Below are positions 25,262-34,771 of a DNA stretch of 64,000 nt, piece after piece. The stretch comes from Granulicella mallensis MP5ACTX8 (GTDB taxonomy: Bacteria; Acidobacteriota; Terriglobia; Terriglobales; Acidobacteriaceae), in the NCBI RefSeq assembly GCF_000178955.2, contig NC_016631.1:1984001-2048000 (forward strand), in the 5' to 3' direction. How positions within the stretch are numbered: position 1 is the first letter of the stretch; each line of letters opens with the position of its first letter. The notes beneath the pieces were generated by a model. It worked only from the letters and a program-made list of their open reading frames with translations. It was not told where the DNA came from and did no database searches. The translations under genes and the position numbers were made by a program.

Positions 25262-25627
25262 ATGAAATTCAAGGCCTTAACGTCATCGTTTGTCCTTGCC
25301 ATACTCGCCACCGTCCTCTTCTTTGCGCATCGTTCCAATGCGCAGGAAGCTCCCCGCCGCATCGAGATCGTTGCCAAGCGCTTTGACTTCACCCCCGGGG
25401 ATATCACCCTCAAGAAGGGTGTTCCGGTTGTCATTGCCTTCACCAGCCAGGATGTATCGCACGGCGTCAAGTTCAAGGAACTCGACCTCGTGGTCGCTTC
25501 CAAGAAGGGTGAGACCAAAGAGATCAACTTCACCCCGACGCAGGTGGGCACGTTTGTCGGGCAGTGCTCTGTGTTCTGCGGATCGGGCCACGGCGGCATG
25601 AAGATGACGCTGCACGTGACGGAGTAA
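25262..25627 (+). CDS. Stand-alone CuA-domain cupredoxin (cytochrome oxidase subunit II-like)
   Basis: A 121-residue exported copper protein. A signal peptide (1-27, ending SNA) precedes a single cupredoxin domain. The ligand set of a binuclear CuA centre is complete: H67, then C102-x3-C106-x3-H110-x2-M113. There is no N-terminal membrane hairpin typical of oxidase subunit II, so it is soluble or signal-anchored. It is followed two bases later by a lipoprotein cytochrome c, suggesting a two-component electron-transfer unit. No oxidase subunit I or III is in the window. A GGAGAG site precedes the ATG. Confidence 0.85.
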   Translation: MKFKALTSSFVLAILATVLFFAHRSNAQEAPRRIEIVAKRFDFTPGDITLKKGVPVVIAFTSQDVSHGVKFKELDLVVASKKGETKEINFTPTQVGTFVGQCSVFCGSGHGGMKMTLHVTE

Positions 25628-25629
25628 TC

Positions 25630-26115
25630 ATGCGGCGACTTCTCTCTATCGCTTTGTCGGGCACAGCGCTTCTGGGCGCTGTGTCCCTGGTTGGCGGCTG
25701 CAAGGTTGGTACGCCGTCGAAGCTGGAAAAGAACATCGTTGTGGCCACCAAGCATCACGTGACGGTGGGCAATAAGTCCGAGAAGAACCCCATTCCTTAC
25801 ACGGCCGACAATCTTGCGACCGGCAAGGAAGCCTTTGGGCACTATTGCGTTGCCTGCCACGGAATGGATGGACAAAACACCGGTGTTCCATTCGCGGACA
25901 GAATGTCGCCTCCGCTTCCTCCACTGACTGCGCCTGAGGTCCAGAGCTACACCGACGGGCAGTTGAAGTGGGTCATCGACAACGGTCTCTCTCCCTCTGG
26001 CATGCCTGCTTCCAAGGGCACGCTCAGCGACGACGAGATCTGGTCCATCGTCCTCTTTCTTCGCCATCTGCCGCCTGCCGGAAGTGCCGGCGAGCCTGAG
26101 ATGTATTCGCACTAA
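25630..26115 (+). CDS. Lipoprotein cytochrome c, class I
   Basis: A 161-residue monohaem cytochrome c. The start ATG at 25630 overlaps the end of the CuA operon partner (GGAG inside its last codons). The signal ends in a lipobox with C24 (SLVGGC), predicting a lipid-anchored periplasmic protein. Haem binds through C73-VA-C76-H77, and M125 (SGMPAS) is the likely distal ligand. The helix IWSIVLFLRHL near the C-terminus is typical of this fold. With the preceding CuA protein it probably passes electrons between membrane complexes. Confidence 0.88.
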   Translation: MRRLLSIALSGTALLGAVSLVGGCKVGTPSKLEKNIVVATKHHVTVGNKSEKNPIPYTADNLATGKEAFGHYCVACHGMDGQNTGVPFADRMSPPLPPLTAPEVQSYTDGQLKWVIDNGLSPSGMPASKGTLSDDEIWSIVLFLRHLPPAGSAGEPEMYSH

Positions 26116-26124
26116 CCAACAAAG

Positions 26125-26156
26125 GCGGGGATGGCTGCTGTAGCAGCCATCCCCGC
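26125..26156 (+). terminator. Terminator hairpin after the cytochrome c gene
   Basis: A perfect 15-base inverted repeat (GCGGGGATGGCTGCT at 26125-26139, complement 26142-26156) with a two-base centre lies 9 bases beyond the stop. The tail is only moderately T-rich. Confidence 0.7.
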
Positions 26157-26200
26157 GGGTTCTGATTCTCGATCGCATCCTGATCTCAAAAGTTGATCCT

Positions 26201-29200
26201 ATGACGAAGCAAACGACAGTTCGATGGGTACGCCGCAGCCGCAACCTGATGCTGTGCCTAACCGTGTTTGCCGCAATGTGCGGCTTGCTGCAGGCTCAAC
26301 AGCAGCCCTCCACACCGACCGGCGCGCCACCCACGGAGGGTACGGCGGGATCGTCCTCTTCCTCTTCTTCGACGGGTGCGGGTTTGGGATTGGGTCTGGG
26401 TCTGGGATCTTCTGCCTCCGCTTCTTCTTCGGACTCTACGGACTCCGACTCTATCGATACCCAGAGCACGATGGGAGCTTCGAACACGGATCTCAGTGCA
26501 GGCCTGGGCTCCAGCAGCAGTCTTACTTCGCATGACTCTCTGACGGCTGCCGAGATCGACGACATTCTTCAGCAGCGGCCGGAGCTGGTTCCGGAGCTGA
26601 AGCAGTTGATCGCCGATCAACTGCAGCTGCAGGGAACCGCGGTTCAGGCCGATTCGATCACGGACGATATGCTGTACCGGCAGATTGCCACCAGCGCCAG
26701 TCTGCGCGCGAGCATTACGCAGTGGATGCTTTCGCGCGGCTATATCTCGCAGGACGATCTGCATCGTTCGCTGGCGGGCGCGGATGTCGATCAGCGCTCC
26801 ACTCCTGGGCTCGACTCGCTTGCCACGTTGCCCGGAGCAGGTCTTGGGAGTGGCGCCTTCCCAACGAGCCCGACGACGGACAGTACTTCTTCTTTCCCCA
26901 GCAGTACAAGCTCTGCGCCTACGATGGCGCAAAGGACCAGCCCACTCGACAGGCGTCGCAATATTACCGATGCGCCGGCGGTTCTTCGCGTTCCCGCACC
27001 CTACAACCTTCTCGCCATGCGCGATCTTTACACGCAGATCCCGCAGGATGATACGAAGCTCAGGCGCTTCGGCTCCGATGTGTTTCTCAACCGCGCCAAT
27101 TCGACTGCCATGCGTGCGAGCGGCGGCCAGACCACGGTGCCGCTCGACCTTCCCGTAGGTCCTGACTATGTGCTCGGCCCGGGCGATGGGCTCACGATCA
27201 ATCTCTGGGGCGGTCTCTCGCAGAGCCTTACGCGCGTTGTCGATCGCGAAGGCAAGATCATCCTGCCGGAAGCCGGAGCGCTTGTCGTCGCCGGCATGAC
27301 ACTGGAGCACGCGCAGGCCACGATTCAGAGCGCGTTGAAGAGTCAGTTCCGCGACGCGCGCATCGATGTGACTGTTGCGCGTCTGCGCACGCTGAGGGTC
27401 TATGTTGTCGGCGATGTACAGCGGCCTGGCGCTTATGACCTGAGTTCGCTCTCGACGCCTCTGAATGCTTTGTATGCAGCGGGTGGGCCGACCTCTGTAG
27501 GCTCTCTGCGTACGGTGCGCCACTACCGTGGTGGGAAGCTGGTCAATGACGTCGACCTCTATGACTTCCTGCTGCATGGCGTGCGAATCGATGGTGAGCG
27601 GCTGGAGTCAGGCGATACGCTGCTGATCCCTCCTGCAGGAGCCGAGGTCGCTATCTACGGCATGGTGAAGCGCCCTGCGATCTACGAAATGAAGATCGCC
27701 GCTGATGGCGCGAAGCCTGATTCCACGCTGGCGGAGATGCTGGACGACGCAGGCGGCGCTACCGTGGCGGCGGCTCTCGACCACATCACGGTTGAACGCA
27801 TCAAGCCAAACCAGGAGCGCGAGACCATCACGCTCGACCCGGCCGCTGCGGGTACTTCGAATACACCCGAAGCTTCGCGCCAGGGCATCACTGATTTTCA
27901 CGTCAAGGATGGAGATCGCATTCACGTTGGCGCGATTCTTCCGTACAGCGAACACGCGATCTATGTAGAGGGACATGTCGTTCGTCCTGGGAAGTATCCC
28001 TATCGCGACGGCATGAAGCTCGGCGACGTGATCCACAGCTATCAGGACTTGCTGCCGGAGCCCGCGGCGAAGGGTGATGTCATTCGCCTGGTTCCGCCGG
28101 ATCTCCATGCGGAGACGATCGAGTTCGATGTAGCCGATGCCATGATCGGGAACTCCACCCTGACGCTGCAGCCCTTCGATACGATTCGGATCTTCGGACG
28201 ATATGAGGTTGACTCTCCCCAGGTGGTGATTCGCGGCGAGGTTCTGCGCCCCGGTCAATATGCCCTCTCCGAGGGCATGACGGCGGCCCAACTGGTGAAG
28301 ATGGCCGGTGGATTCAAGCGTGATGCTCTGCTTGAGTCGGCCGATCTTACGAGCTACACCATTCAGGGTGGCAAGAAGGTCGTCAGCGATCGTACGGCCA
28401 TCGGCATTGGGGCAGCGGTGCAGGGCAATGACCGCAGTGCGGATGTTTCCTTGAAGCCTGGCGACATTCTGACCATTCATCAGATCTCCGGATGGAGTGA
28501 CATCGGCTCTTCCATCAAGCTCGGGGGAGAGGTCACCTATCCCGGAAGCTATGGTCTGCAGGAGGGCGAACGACTGAGCTCTGTTCTGCGTCGCGCAGGC
28601 GGCTTCCGCACTACGGCTTATCCGGATGGTGCGGTGCTCATACGCACAGGGGTCAAGGAGCTGGAGGAGAAGAGCAGAGATGAGCTCATCCGCCAGATCG
28701 AGTCGCAGTCGGTCGCGGCGCGTGTTCCTACCAGCCTCAATCCGCAGAACCAGGGACCGCTCCTGCAGGCTGCTCAAGCGCAGCAGGCAGAGATCCTGAA
28801 GCAGTTGCGCACGCAGCCTGTGATCGGCCGCATGGTCATCCATGTCAGCGCCGATATCGATAGCTGGGCTAATACTCCGGACGATATCGAGATGCGCCGC
28901 GGCGATGTGCTGAGTGTGCCCAAGCGGCCCGGCTTCGTGCTGGTCACCGGCCAGGTCTACAACGGCTCAGCGATTACCTTCGTTCCCGGCAAGGAAGCCA
29001 GTTGGTATCTCCGTCGGGCTGGTGGTGTGAACGGAGTTGCCAACAAGAGCGAGATCTTCATCATTCGCGCGAATGGAATCGTCATCGGCAAGCACTCGGG
29101 TGAGTGGTACTCCGGCAACGTTCTTTCCACGCACCTCAATCCCGGCGACATCATCGTTGTCCCGCAGAAGGTCATTGGCAGCTCCATCTTCTGGCAGAAC

Positions 29201-29266
29201 TTACTCACGGTCGCTCAACTTAGTTCCTCCATTGCCATTACGGCGGCGGTTGCAGGGCTTCTCTAA
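26201..29266 (+). CDS. Polysaccharide export outer-membrane protein with many SLBB domains
   Basis: Wza-like exporter, 1021 residues, against about 380 for E. coli Wza. A signal sequence (about 15-32) is followed by a serine/glycine-rich, low-complexity stretch (about 35-110) and a helical region. The poly-export domain starts near residue 321 (YVLGPGDGLTINLW). At least five SLBB beta-grasp units follow, each recognisable by a V-x-G-x-V-x-RPG pattern (for example VVGDVQRPGAYDL, YVEGHVVRPGKYPY, VIRGEVLRPGQYAL). The C-terminal end is hydrophobic (SSSIAITAAVAGLL), suggesting an outer-membrane helix or anchor. It is the first gene of an operon that runs to 36.8 kb and whose products build and export an extracellular polysaccharide. 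Confidence 0.9.
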   Translation: MTKQTTVRWVRRSRNLMLCLTVFAAMCGLLQAQQQPSTPTGAPPTEGTAGSSSSSSSTGAGLGLGLGLGSSASASSSDSTDSDSIDTQSTMGASNTDLSAGLGSSSSLTSHDSLTAAEIDDILQQRPELVPELKQLIADQLQLQGTAVQADSITDDMLYRQIATSASLRASITQWMLSRGYISQDDLHRSLAGADVDQRSTPGLDSLATLPGAGLGSGAFPTSPTTDSTSSFPSSTSSAPTMAQRTSPLDRRRNITDAPAVLRVPAPYNLLAMRDLYTQIPQDDTKLRRFGSDVFLNRANSTAMRASGGQTTVPLDLPVGPDYVLGPGDGLTINLWGGLSQSLTRVVDREGKIILPEAGALVVAGMTLEHAQATIQSALKSQFRDARIDVTVARLRTLRVYVVGDVQRPGAYDLSSLSTPLNALYAAGGPTSVGSLRTVRHYRGGKLVNDVDLYDFLLHGVRIDGERLESGDTLLIPPAGAEVAIYGMVKRPAIYEMKIAADGAKPDSTLAEMLDDAGGATVAAALDHITVERIKPNQERETITLDPAAAGTSNTPEASRQGITDFHVKDGDRIHVGAILPYSEHAIYVEGHVVRPGKYPYRDGMKLGDVIHSYQDLLPEPAAKGDVIRLVPPDLHAETIEFDVADAMIGNSTLTLQPFDTIRIFGRYEVDSPQVVIRGEVLRPGQYALSEGMTAAQLVKMAGGFKRDALLESADLTSYTIQGGKKVVSDRTAIGIGAAVQGNDRSADVSLKPGDILTIHQISGWSDIGSSIKLGGEVTYPGSYGLQEGERLSSVLRRAGGFRTTAYPDGAVLIRTGVKELEEKSRDELIRQIESQSVAARVPTSLNPQNQGPLLQAAQAQQAEILKQLRTQPVIGRMVIHVSADIDSWANTPDDIEMRRGDVLSVPKRPGFVLVTGQVYNGSAITFVPGKEASWYLRRAGGVNGVANKSEIFIIRANGIVIGKHSGEWYSGNVLSTHLNPGDIIVVPQKVIGSSIFWQNLLTVAQLSSSIAITAAVAGLL

Positions 29267-29269
29267 CTC

Positions 29270-30982
29270 ATGATGCGCAGGCTTACGATGCTTCTACTCA
29301 CTCTCATCCCGTTGCTGCAAGGCCAGGCGCAAACCCGCGTCCAGCCCGCTGCGCCTTCAGGTGGAGAGATGGAGGCGTCGGGCATGGCGTCCACCTACAT
29401 GCCGATCGAGAGCTGGGTTTACTCGGCTGTCGATCGGCTGGCGGCCGCGGGATATATTCAGACCGCGTTTGTGGGATTGCGTCCCTGGACGCGTATGGAC
29501 TTTGCACGGCTGATCGTCGAAGCCCAGGAACAGCGCTCCGATGCAGGATTTGAAGAGCAGATCGATCCGCAGATCCTCGGTCTGATGAAGGACCTGTCTC
29601 TGGAGTTCGCGCCCGAACTTCGGCGGCAGGACGGTGAGCGCAATAGGGAAGCTCGCATCGAGTCCATCGACTTTCGCAGTACGACGATTCACGGCACGCC
29701 GTTGACGGACGGTTTTCATACCGCACAGACCATCGTGAACGACTATGGACGCGCTTACGGCAAGGGCGAAAACTCCTACTCCGGTCTTACGGCGCGTGCG
29801 ACCTACGGGCCTTTCGCCGCGTACATTCGGGCTGAGGTGCAACAGAGTGCGCTGGCGCCGCAGGCCCCGGCGACGGCGGATGCAGCGATTGCCGCGGCCG
29901 ACTTTACTCCTACGGCTGCGCTTGGACCGCACACCGGCTTTACGGGCGGCAGGGTGATCGAGGCGTATGTCTCCTATACGTTGCACAACAATCAATTCAC
30001 CTTCGGCAAGCAGAGTCTCTGGTGGGGCCCGGGCAACGGCGGTCCGCTATTGATGAGCAACAATGCCGCGCCGCTGACGATGCTGCGCTACGACCGTGTG
30101 CGGCCCTTTGAGATTCCAGGTCCTGGCCGGCTCCTCGGCCCGATTCGCTTCCAGGCATTTGTGGGACGGCTTACAGGCCAACAGTTTATCGATGTCGACG
30201 GAGTGTCTGTCGGGCAGTCTGGTGTGTCCTTCAGGGATCAGCCTTATATCCATGGAGAGAAGGTCTCGTTCAAGCCCACGCCGGACTTTGAGTTCAGCGT
30301 CTCGCGAACTACGATCTTCGCGGGGATGGGTGCTCCATTTACGACGCACAGTTTCCTGAGCAGCCTCTTCTCCGGCAGTACGGCCAATGGCCAGACCGAT
30401 CCGGGTGACAGGCGCGTCGCGATCGACGCACAGTACCGCCTTCCCGGATTGCGCAACTGGCTGACGGGTTATATCGATGCCTTTAGCGACGATGAACCGT
30501 TTCCTCTCGTCTACCCGTCGAAGAGCGCCTGGTCGCCCGGACTCTATCTTTCGCATGTGCCGCATCTCTCGCACCTGGACGTTCGGGTTGAGGGATTTCT
30601 CACGCCGCGCCGAATTTATTTTCCGGGCTTCTATTACTTCAATGTTCACTATCTCAGCGGCTATACGAATAACCGCGAGCTGATGGGGAGCTGGATCGGG
30701 CGCGAGTCCGATGGATTCCAGCTCTGGAGCACCTGGTGGCTTTCATCGCGTTCGTCGCTCCAGGCCAGCGTTCGCCATGCCACCCAAAGCGCTCAATTTC
30801 TCCACGGAGGAAACCTCCTCGATCTCAGTCTCTCCGCCGATATTGCGCTCAAGAGGGACTGGCAACTGCGTGCTACCGCGCAGGAGGAACGCTGGTGGTT
30901 TCCTCTTCTTTCAAATACGCCCACTCATAACCTGGCGGCAACCATACAACTCTCATACCGGCCTGCGCCGAGGAGCTTCTAG
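29270..30982 (+). CDS. Capsule assembly Wzi-like outer-membrane protein
   Basis: A 570-residue exported protein that probably tethers or helps assemble the polysaccharide at the outer membrane. The signal peptide covers 1-21. The beginning SWVYSAVDRLAAAGYI...GLRPWTRMDFARL matches the N-terminal helix bundle of Wzi-family proteins. The remainder is beta-rich with alternating aromatic residues and ends in LSYRPAPRSF, consistent with a barrel. It begins three bases after the exporter stop; its own stop overlaps the next start by one base. Its position between export channel and chain-length regulator supports the role. Confidence 0.82.
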   Translation: MMRRLTMLLLTLIPLLQGQAQTRVQPAAPSGGEMEASGMASTYMPIESWVYSAVDRLAAAGYIQTAFVGLRPWTRMDFARLIVEAQEQRSDAGFEEQIDPQILGLMKDLSLEFAPELRRQDGERNREARIESIDFRSTTIHGTPLTDGFHTAQTIVNDYGRAYGKGENSYSGLTARATYGPFAAYIRAEVQQSALAPQAPATADAAIAAADFTPTAALGPHTGFTGGRVIEAYVSYTLHNNQFTFGKQSLWWGPGNGGPLLMSNNAAPLTMLRYDRVRPFEIPGPGRLLGPIRFQAFVGRLTGQQFIDVDGVSVGQSGVSFRDQPYIHGEKVSFKPTPDFEFSVSRTTIFAGMGAPFTTHSFLSSLFSGSTANGQTDPGDRRVAIDAQYRLPGLRNWLTGYIDAFSDDEPFPLVYPSKSAWSPGLYLSHVPHLSHLDVRVEGFLTPRRIYFPGFYYFNVHYLSGYTNNRELMGSWIGRESDGFQLWSTWWLSSRSSLQASVRHATQSAQFLHGGNLLDLSLSADIALKRDWQLRATAQEERWWFPLLSNTPTHNLAATIQLSYRPAPRSF

Positions 30983-32271
30983 TGTCCAGCACGGATCACA
31001 TCTCGACCCCTGTGGCGACCAAGCCTACGGCCAATTGGGTTACCAACGCCACGTTCCTGTGGACCCGCCGCCGCACGCTCTTTCGCGTGGGGGTAGTCTC
31101 GCTTGTCCTGAGCGGAATTATCGCCTTCACCATCCCAAAGCAATATCAGTCCACGGCGCGGCTTATGCCTCCTGAGCAGGGCAGTTCGGGTGCGGCGATG
31201 CTGGCCGCGCTTGCGGGCCGTTCGCTTGGGGGACTGGGCGGTCTGGGCAGTCTCGCCGGCAGTCTGCTGGGCGCGAAGTCCTCGAGCGCTCTCTACATCG
31301 ACCTGTTGCATAGCCGCGCGATCAACGATCGTATTATCGACCGCTTCAACCTGCAGCACGTGTACCACAAGCGCTATCGCATCGATACGGTGAAGTACCT
31401 TGTGCGTCACACGAAGGTGGAAGAGGACAAGAAGAGCGGTGTGGTGACTCTTACCTTCACCGACACCAACGCGGAGCGCGCCCGCGCAATCGCAGCCGCG
31501 TATATCGAAGAGCTGAACAACCTGCTTACGCATACAAGTGTTTCTTCCGCGCGGCAAGAGCGGGAGTTTATCGAGAAGCGGCTGGTTACGGTACAGGATT
31601 CGCTGCTGACAGCGGAAAAGGCGATGAGCGATTTTTCCAGCGTCAACACTACGCTCGACATCAAGGAGCAGACCCGTGCCATGGTCGATGCAGGCTCCAA
31701 GCTACAGGCCGAGATGATCGTCGGCCAGTCTGAACTGGCCTCCCTGAAGCAGATCTATGGAGATGACAATGTGCGCGTACGGGCCGCACGAGCGCGTATT
31801 GCCGATCTGCAGGGTGAACTCCAGAAGATGAGCGGCAGCAGCGCGGAAGTTCCTGCGCGGGACGCGAAGGGCGATCCGAACACCTCGAGCCTGTATCCCT
31901 CGCTGCGGCAGATTCCGCGCCTTGCCGTTCCTTATGCCAATCTCTATCGCGATGTCCGTATTCAGGAGACTGTGTTTGAGCTGCTCTCGCAGCAGTATGA
32001 ACTGGCGAGGATTGAAGAGGCGAAAGACACACCGGTCGTCAGCGTGTTCGAACAGCCGCTGCTGGCGGAGAAGAAGTCGTTTCCTCCTCGCGTGCCGATG
32101 ATGCTTCTGCTGACGATATTTTTTGTAGGGATCGCGGCGACCATTCTTATTCTTCAGAACTCCTGGGAGCAGGTAGCTGCCGACGATCCGCGCAAGGTGC
32201 TTGTCCAGCAGATTGCTGCCAGCATCCGCGCTCGCACGCCGGGTTTCATCCCAGAGCGGAGGAACCCGTAG
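30982..32271 (+). CDS. Wzz-type polysaccharide chain-length/co-polymerase protein
   Basis: A 429-residue inner-membrane protein with helices near 32-52 (LFRVGVVSLVLSGIIAFTIP) and 370-393, and a long periplasmic coiled coil between them. The Wzz signature is visible at the start (YQSTARLMPP) and the GNVR-like region in the C-terminal half (LPRLAVPYANLYRDVRIQE). There is no C-terminal tyrosine-kinase domain, so it is of the Wzz rather than Wzc kind. The start is a GTG overlapping the previous stop (TAGTG). It governs polymer length or couples synthesis to the export channel. Confidence 0.85.
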   Translation: MSSTDHISTPVATKPTANWVTNATFLWTRRRTLFRVGVVSLVLSGIIAFTIPKQYQSTARLMPPEQGSSGAAMLAALAGRSLGGLGGLGSLAGSLLGAKSSSALYIDLLHSRAINDRIIDRFNLQHVYHKRYRIDTVKYLVRHTKVEEDKKSGVVTLTFTDTNAERARAIAAAYIEELNNLLTHTSVSSARQEREFIEKRLVTVQDSLLTAEKAMSDFSSVNTTLDIKEQTRAMVDAGSKLQAEMIVGQSELASLKQIYGDDNVRVRAARARIADLQGELQKMSGSSAEVPARDAKGDPNTSSLYPSLRQIPRLAVPYANLYRDVRIQETVFELLSQQYELARIEEAKDTPVVSVFEQPLLAEKKSFPPRVPMMLLLTIFFVGIAATILILQNSWEQVAADDPRKVLVQQIAASIRARTPGFIPERRNP

Positions 32272-33596
32272 TGAGGGCTCATCTCTCCAATGCCGCTTAT
32301 GGTGTGCTGGACTATGCAGCATACCCCGTCGCCATGCTGGCGGCGGCGCCGGCATTGCTACACCATCTCGGTGTGGCGCAGTACGGAGTGTGGGTCGTTT
32401 GCACGGCGGCGGTAAGTACAGGAGCCATTATTGCGGCGGGCTTCGGCGACGCCAATATTCAGTACGTCGCCAGCATGAACAGCCTCGGCAACAAGGACGC
32501 GACCCTGCACGCGGTACGCAGCATGCTCGGCATCAACCTTCTGCTGGGCTGTGTCTTCGCCCTGATCTCGCTGGCCTTCGTGCCCCTGATCTCGCATCAT
32601 GTGGCAGCGCTGAGCGGAAGCCTGTACCAGGCGTGTCTCTGGTCGCTCCGCATCGCGAGTGTGCTGATGCTCGTGCGCGCTATTGAGAGCGTTTGTGTCA
32701 GCACGCAGCGCGCCTTCGAGCGTTACGGCGAGGCCGTGCGCATCAGCATCCTGGTACGAGTAGTTACGATCGCGGCTGCGGTCGTCATCACACGCTATGG
32801 CTATGGCGTGATCAGCATCATGGTCTTCACCTTTGTGCTCATGACGCTGGGAACGCTGGCGCAGCTTGTCCAACTGAAGCGGCGGCTCGGAGCTTCGTCG
32901 TTGTGGCCCGCCTTCGACAAGCAAGCTACCTCAGCTTTATTTGAATTCGGAATCTTTAGCTGGTTCATGGCTGTATCAGCCGTGCTCTTCAACCAGGCAG
33001 ACCGGTTGATCCTGGGGGTTTCTCTGGGCGCAGCCACCGTTACTTCCTATGCGCTCTGCGTGCAACTGGCACAGCCTATCTACGGTATCGCCGCCGCCGG
33101 ATTGCATTTTCTATTTCCGTATCTGGCTGCGCGGCAGGCTATCTCACAGCCGGGTGCGCTGAGGAAAAATGTTCTGATCGCCTTTGCTGCAAACCTGGCC
33201 TTCATCGTTGCCAGTACGGCTGCCGTTCTTTTCTTCGGACGTCCGTTGCTCAACGCCTGGGTAGGTCCGGCGATTGCCCAGAGCGCGTCCGTGGTGCTGG
33301 CTCCTATCGTGTGGAGCTTTGCGCTGCTGGGGCTCGGAGTTACCGGCTACTACTCGTTGCTGGCGCTGGGCCATGTGCGCTCCGTTACCTGGCTCAACCT
33401 GCTGGGCGGCGCTGCCATGCTGGCTTTGATGGCCTGGCTGCTGCCGCGCACGGGCATTCGCGGCGTTGCGATCGCACGGCTGGTCTATGGCCTGATCACC
33501 CTGCTGATGTATTTTCCGCTTATTCGCATTCTGTTCAGAGCTTCGAAGACCTCTCTTCCTGCAACGGGCCTCCACCCAGTCTGTGAGGACCTATGA
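32271..33596 (+). CDS. Polysaccharide flippase (Wzx/MATE-like)
   Basis: A 441-residue membrane protein with about 12-14 hydrophobic helices, of the MOP exporter superfamily. It probably flips lipid-linked repeat units to the periplasmic face. The first helix region (AAYGVLDYAAYPVAMLAAAP) and the middle part GIFSWFMAVSAVLFNQADRLILGVSLGA resemble Wzx proteins. It begins with GTG overlapping the upstream stop, and its stop overlaps the next start by four bases. No polymerase (Wzy) gene is evident in the window, so polymerisation must use a gene elsewhere or an unrecognised protein. Confidence 0.83.
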   Translation: MRAHLSNAAYGVLDYAAYPVAMLAAAPALLHHLGVAQYGVWVVCTAAVSTGAIIAAGFGDANIQYVASMNSLGNKDATLHAVRSMLGINLLLGCVFALISLAFVPLISHHVAALSGSLYQACLWSLRIASVLMLVRAIESVCVSTQRAFERYGEAVRISILVRVVTIAAAVVITRYGYGVISIMVFTFVLMTLGTLAQLVQLKRRLGASSLWPAFDKQATSALFEFGIFSWFMAVSAVLFNQADRLILGVSLGAATVTSYALCVQLAQPIYGIAAAGLHFLFPYLAARQAISQPGALRKNVLIAFAANLAFIVASTAAVLFFGRPLLNAWVGPAIAQSASVVLAPIVWSFALLGLGVTGYYSLLALGHVRSVTWLNLLGGAAMLALMAWLLPRTGIRGVAIARLVYGLITLLMYFPLIRILFRASKTSLPATGLHPVCEDL

Positions 33597-34771
33597 AAGT
33601 TCTGATCGCTGCTGTCATCGCGTCCGAGCATATCTCCGGGGTCTCGCGGCATGCCGTGAATATGGTTCGTTGCCAGCTCACACGCTCTGAGATCTCCGAG
33701 ATTCATCTTGTAGTTGGCTCGTGGCAGTATGACGCGTTCCGCGCCATGCTGCCGCTTGCCGATGGAAGGCTAAAGATCCATCAGGTCGAGGTCCGCCGCA
33801 AGGCATTCAACCTCAACCGCTGGTACTACAACGAGCTTCCTGGACTGGCGAATCAGTTTGCCGTGGACATCGTTCACCTGTCCTGCCCCATGGTGTTGAA
33901 GCGGTCGGCCTTTCGTTGCAAGGTCGCCGTAACGTTGCACGATCTCTATCCTTACGACTTTCCGGACAACTTCGGATTTCTGAAGATGATGTTCAATCGC
34001 ATCCTGCTGAAGCAGTGTCTGCATGCGGTGGATGCTGTTGCCTGCGTCTCGGAGAGCACGCTCCGGCGGCTCGATATGCATATGCCGGACGTCGCAAGGC
34101 TGAAGGCGGCAACGATCTATAACTGCGTCGATCCCGGCCCCGCCATGGCGAGCCAGAGCCCTATTCCTGGGTGGAAGGACGAGCCATTCTTCCTCTGCGT
34201 TGCCCAGCATCGCCGCAGCAAGAACATCGTTCTCGGCATGCAGGTATTTCAGCAACTGCTGCAACATGGCGACATAAAACCCAACACCCTCCTGGTCATT
34301 ATCGGCATTGAAGGACCGGAGACGGCTTTCATCCGGCGTTTTATTCATGACAACGATCTTGGGCGTCACGTTGTTTTATTGCACGGGATTGAAGATGCGG
34401 AGATGGAGTGGTGCTATGCGCACTGCGAACTTCTGCTCGCGCTTTCGAGCATTGAGGGCTTCGGGCTTCCGGTCATAGAGGCGATGCTGCATCACTGCCG
34501 GGTCGTCTGCTCCGATATCCCTGCCTTTCGCGAAGTAGGGGGTGCGTATTGCCATTACGCCTCTCTGCAGCCTTATCCGGAAGCTGCTTTTATCGCTGCG
34601 GTTCGCAACGCTCTCAAAGATGTGAAGTTTCGTGTCGGCTCGGCGGAACGTTTTTCGAGTTCCCGGATTGTTGAAGCCTACCTCCAGCTCTATACCCATC
34701 TCCTTCACGGCACGTCCGTGGTCGAGAACCGTAACCACCTGGTCCCATCCCTGGAAAGAGGTCGCTTGTGA
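33593..34771 (+). CDS. Family 4 glycosyltransferase
   Basis: A 392-residue GT-B enzyme. The C-terminal Rossmann half holds a recognisable glycosyltransferase group 1 motif, ALSSIEGFGLPVIEAMLHHCRVVCSDIPAFREVGG, including the E-x7-E pattern for the nucleotide-sugar donor. The N-terminal half includes HLSCPMV and VTLHDLYPYDFP. It should add a sugar to the lipid-linked repeat unit of the exopolysaccharide. Four-base ATGA overlaps link it to both neighbours. The donor sugar cannot be assigned. Confidence 0.88.
   Translation: MKVLIAAVIASEHISGVSRHAVNMVRCQLTRSEISEIHLVVGSWQYDAFRAMLPLADGRLKIHQVEVRRKAFNLNRWYYNELPGLANQFAVDIVHLSCPMVLKRSAFRCKVAVTLHDLYPYDFPDNFGFLKMMFNRILLKQCLHAVDAVACVSESTLRRLDMHMPDVARLKAATIYNCVDPGPAMASQSPIPGWKDEPFFLCVAQHRRSKNIVLGMQVFQQLLQHGDIKPNTLLVIIGIEGPETAFIRRFIHDNDLGRHVVLLHGIEDAEMEWCYAHCELLLALSSIEGFGLPVIEAMLHHCRVVCSDIPAFREVGGAYCHYASLQPYPEAAFIAAVRNALKDVKFRVGSAERFSSSRIVEAYLQLYTHLLHGTSVVENRNHLVPSLERGRL

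Noticed and set aside
25231-26244. Long minus-strand frame across the CuA and cytochrome genes
   Set aside because: It spans two well-supported genes with intact copper and haem motifs and has no motif of its own.
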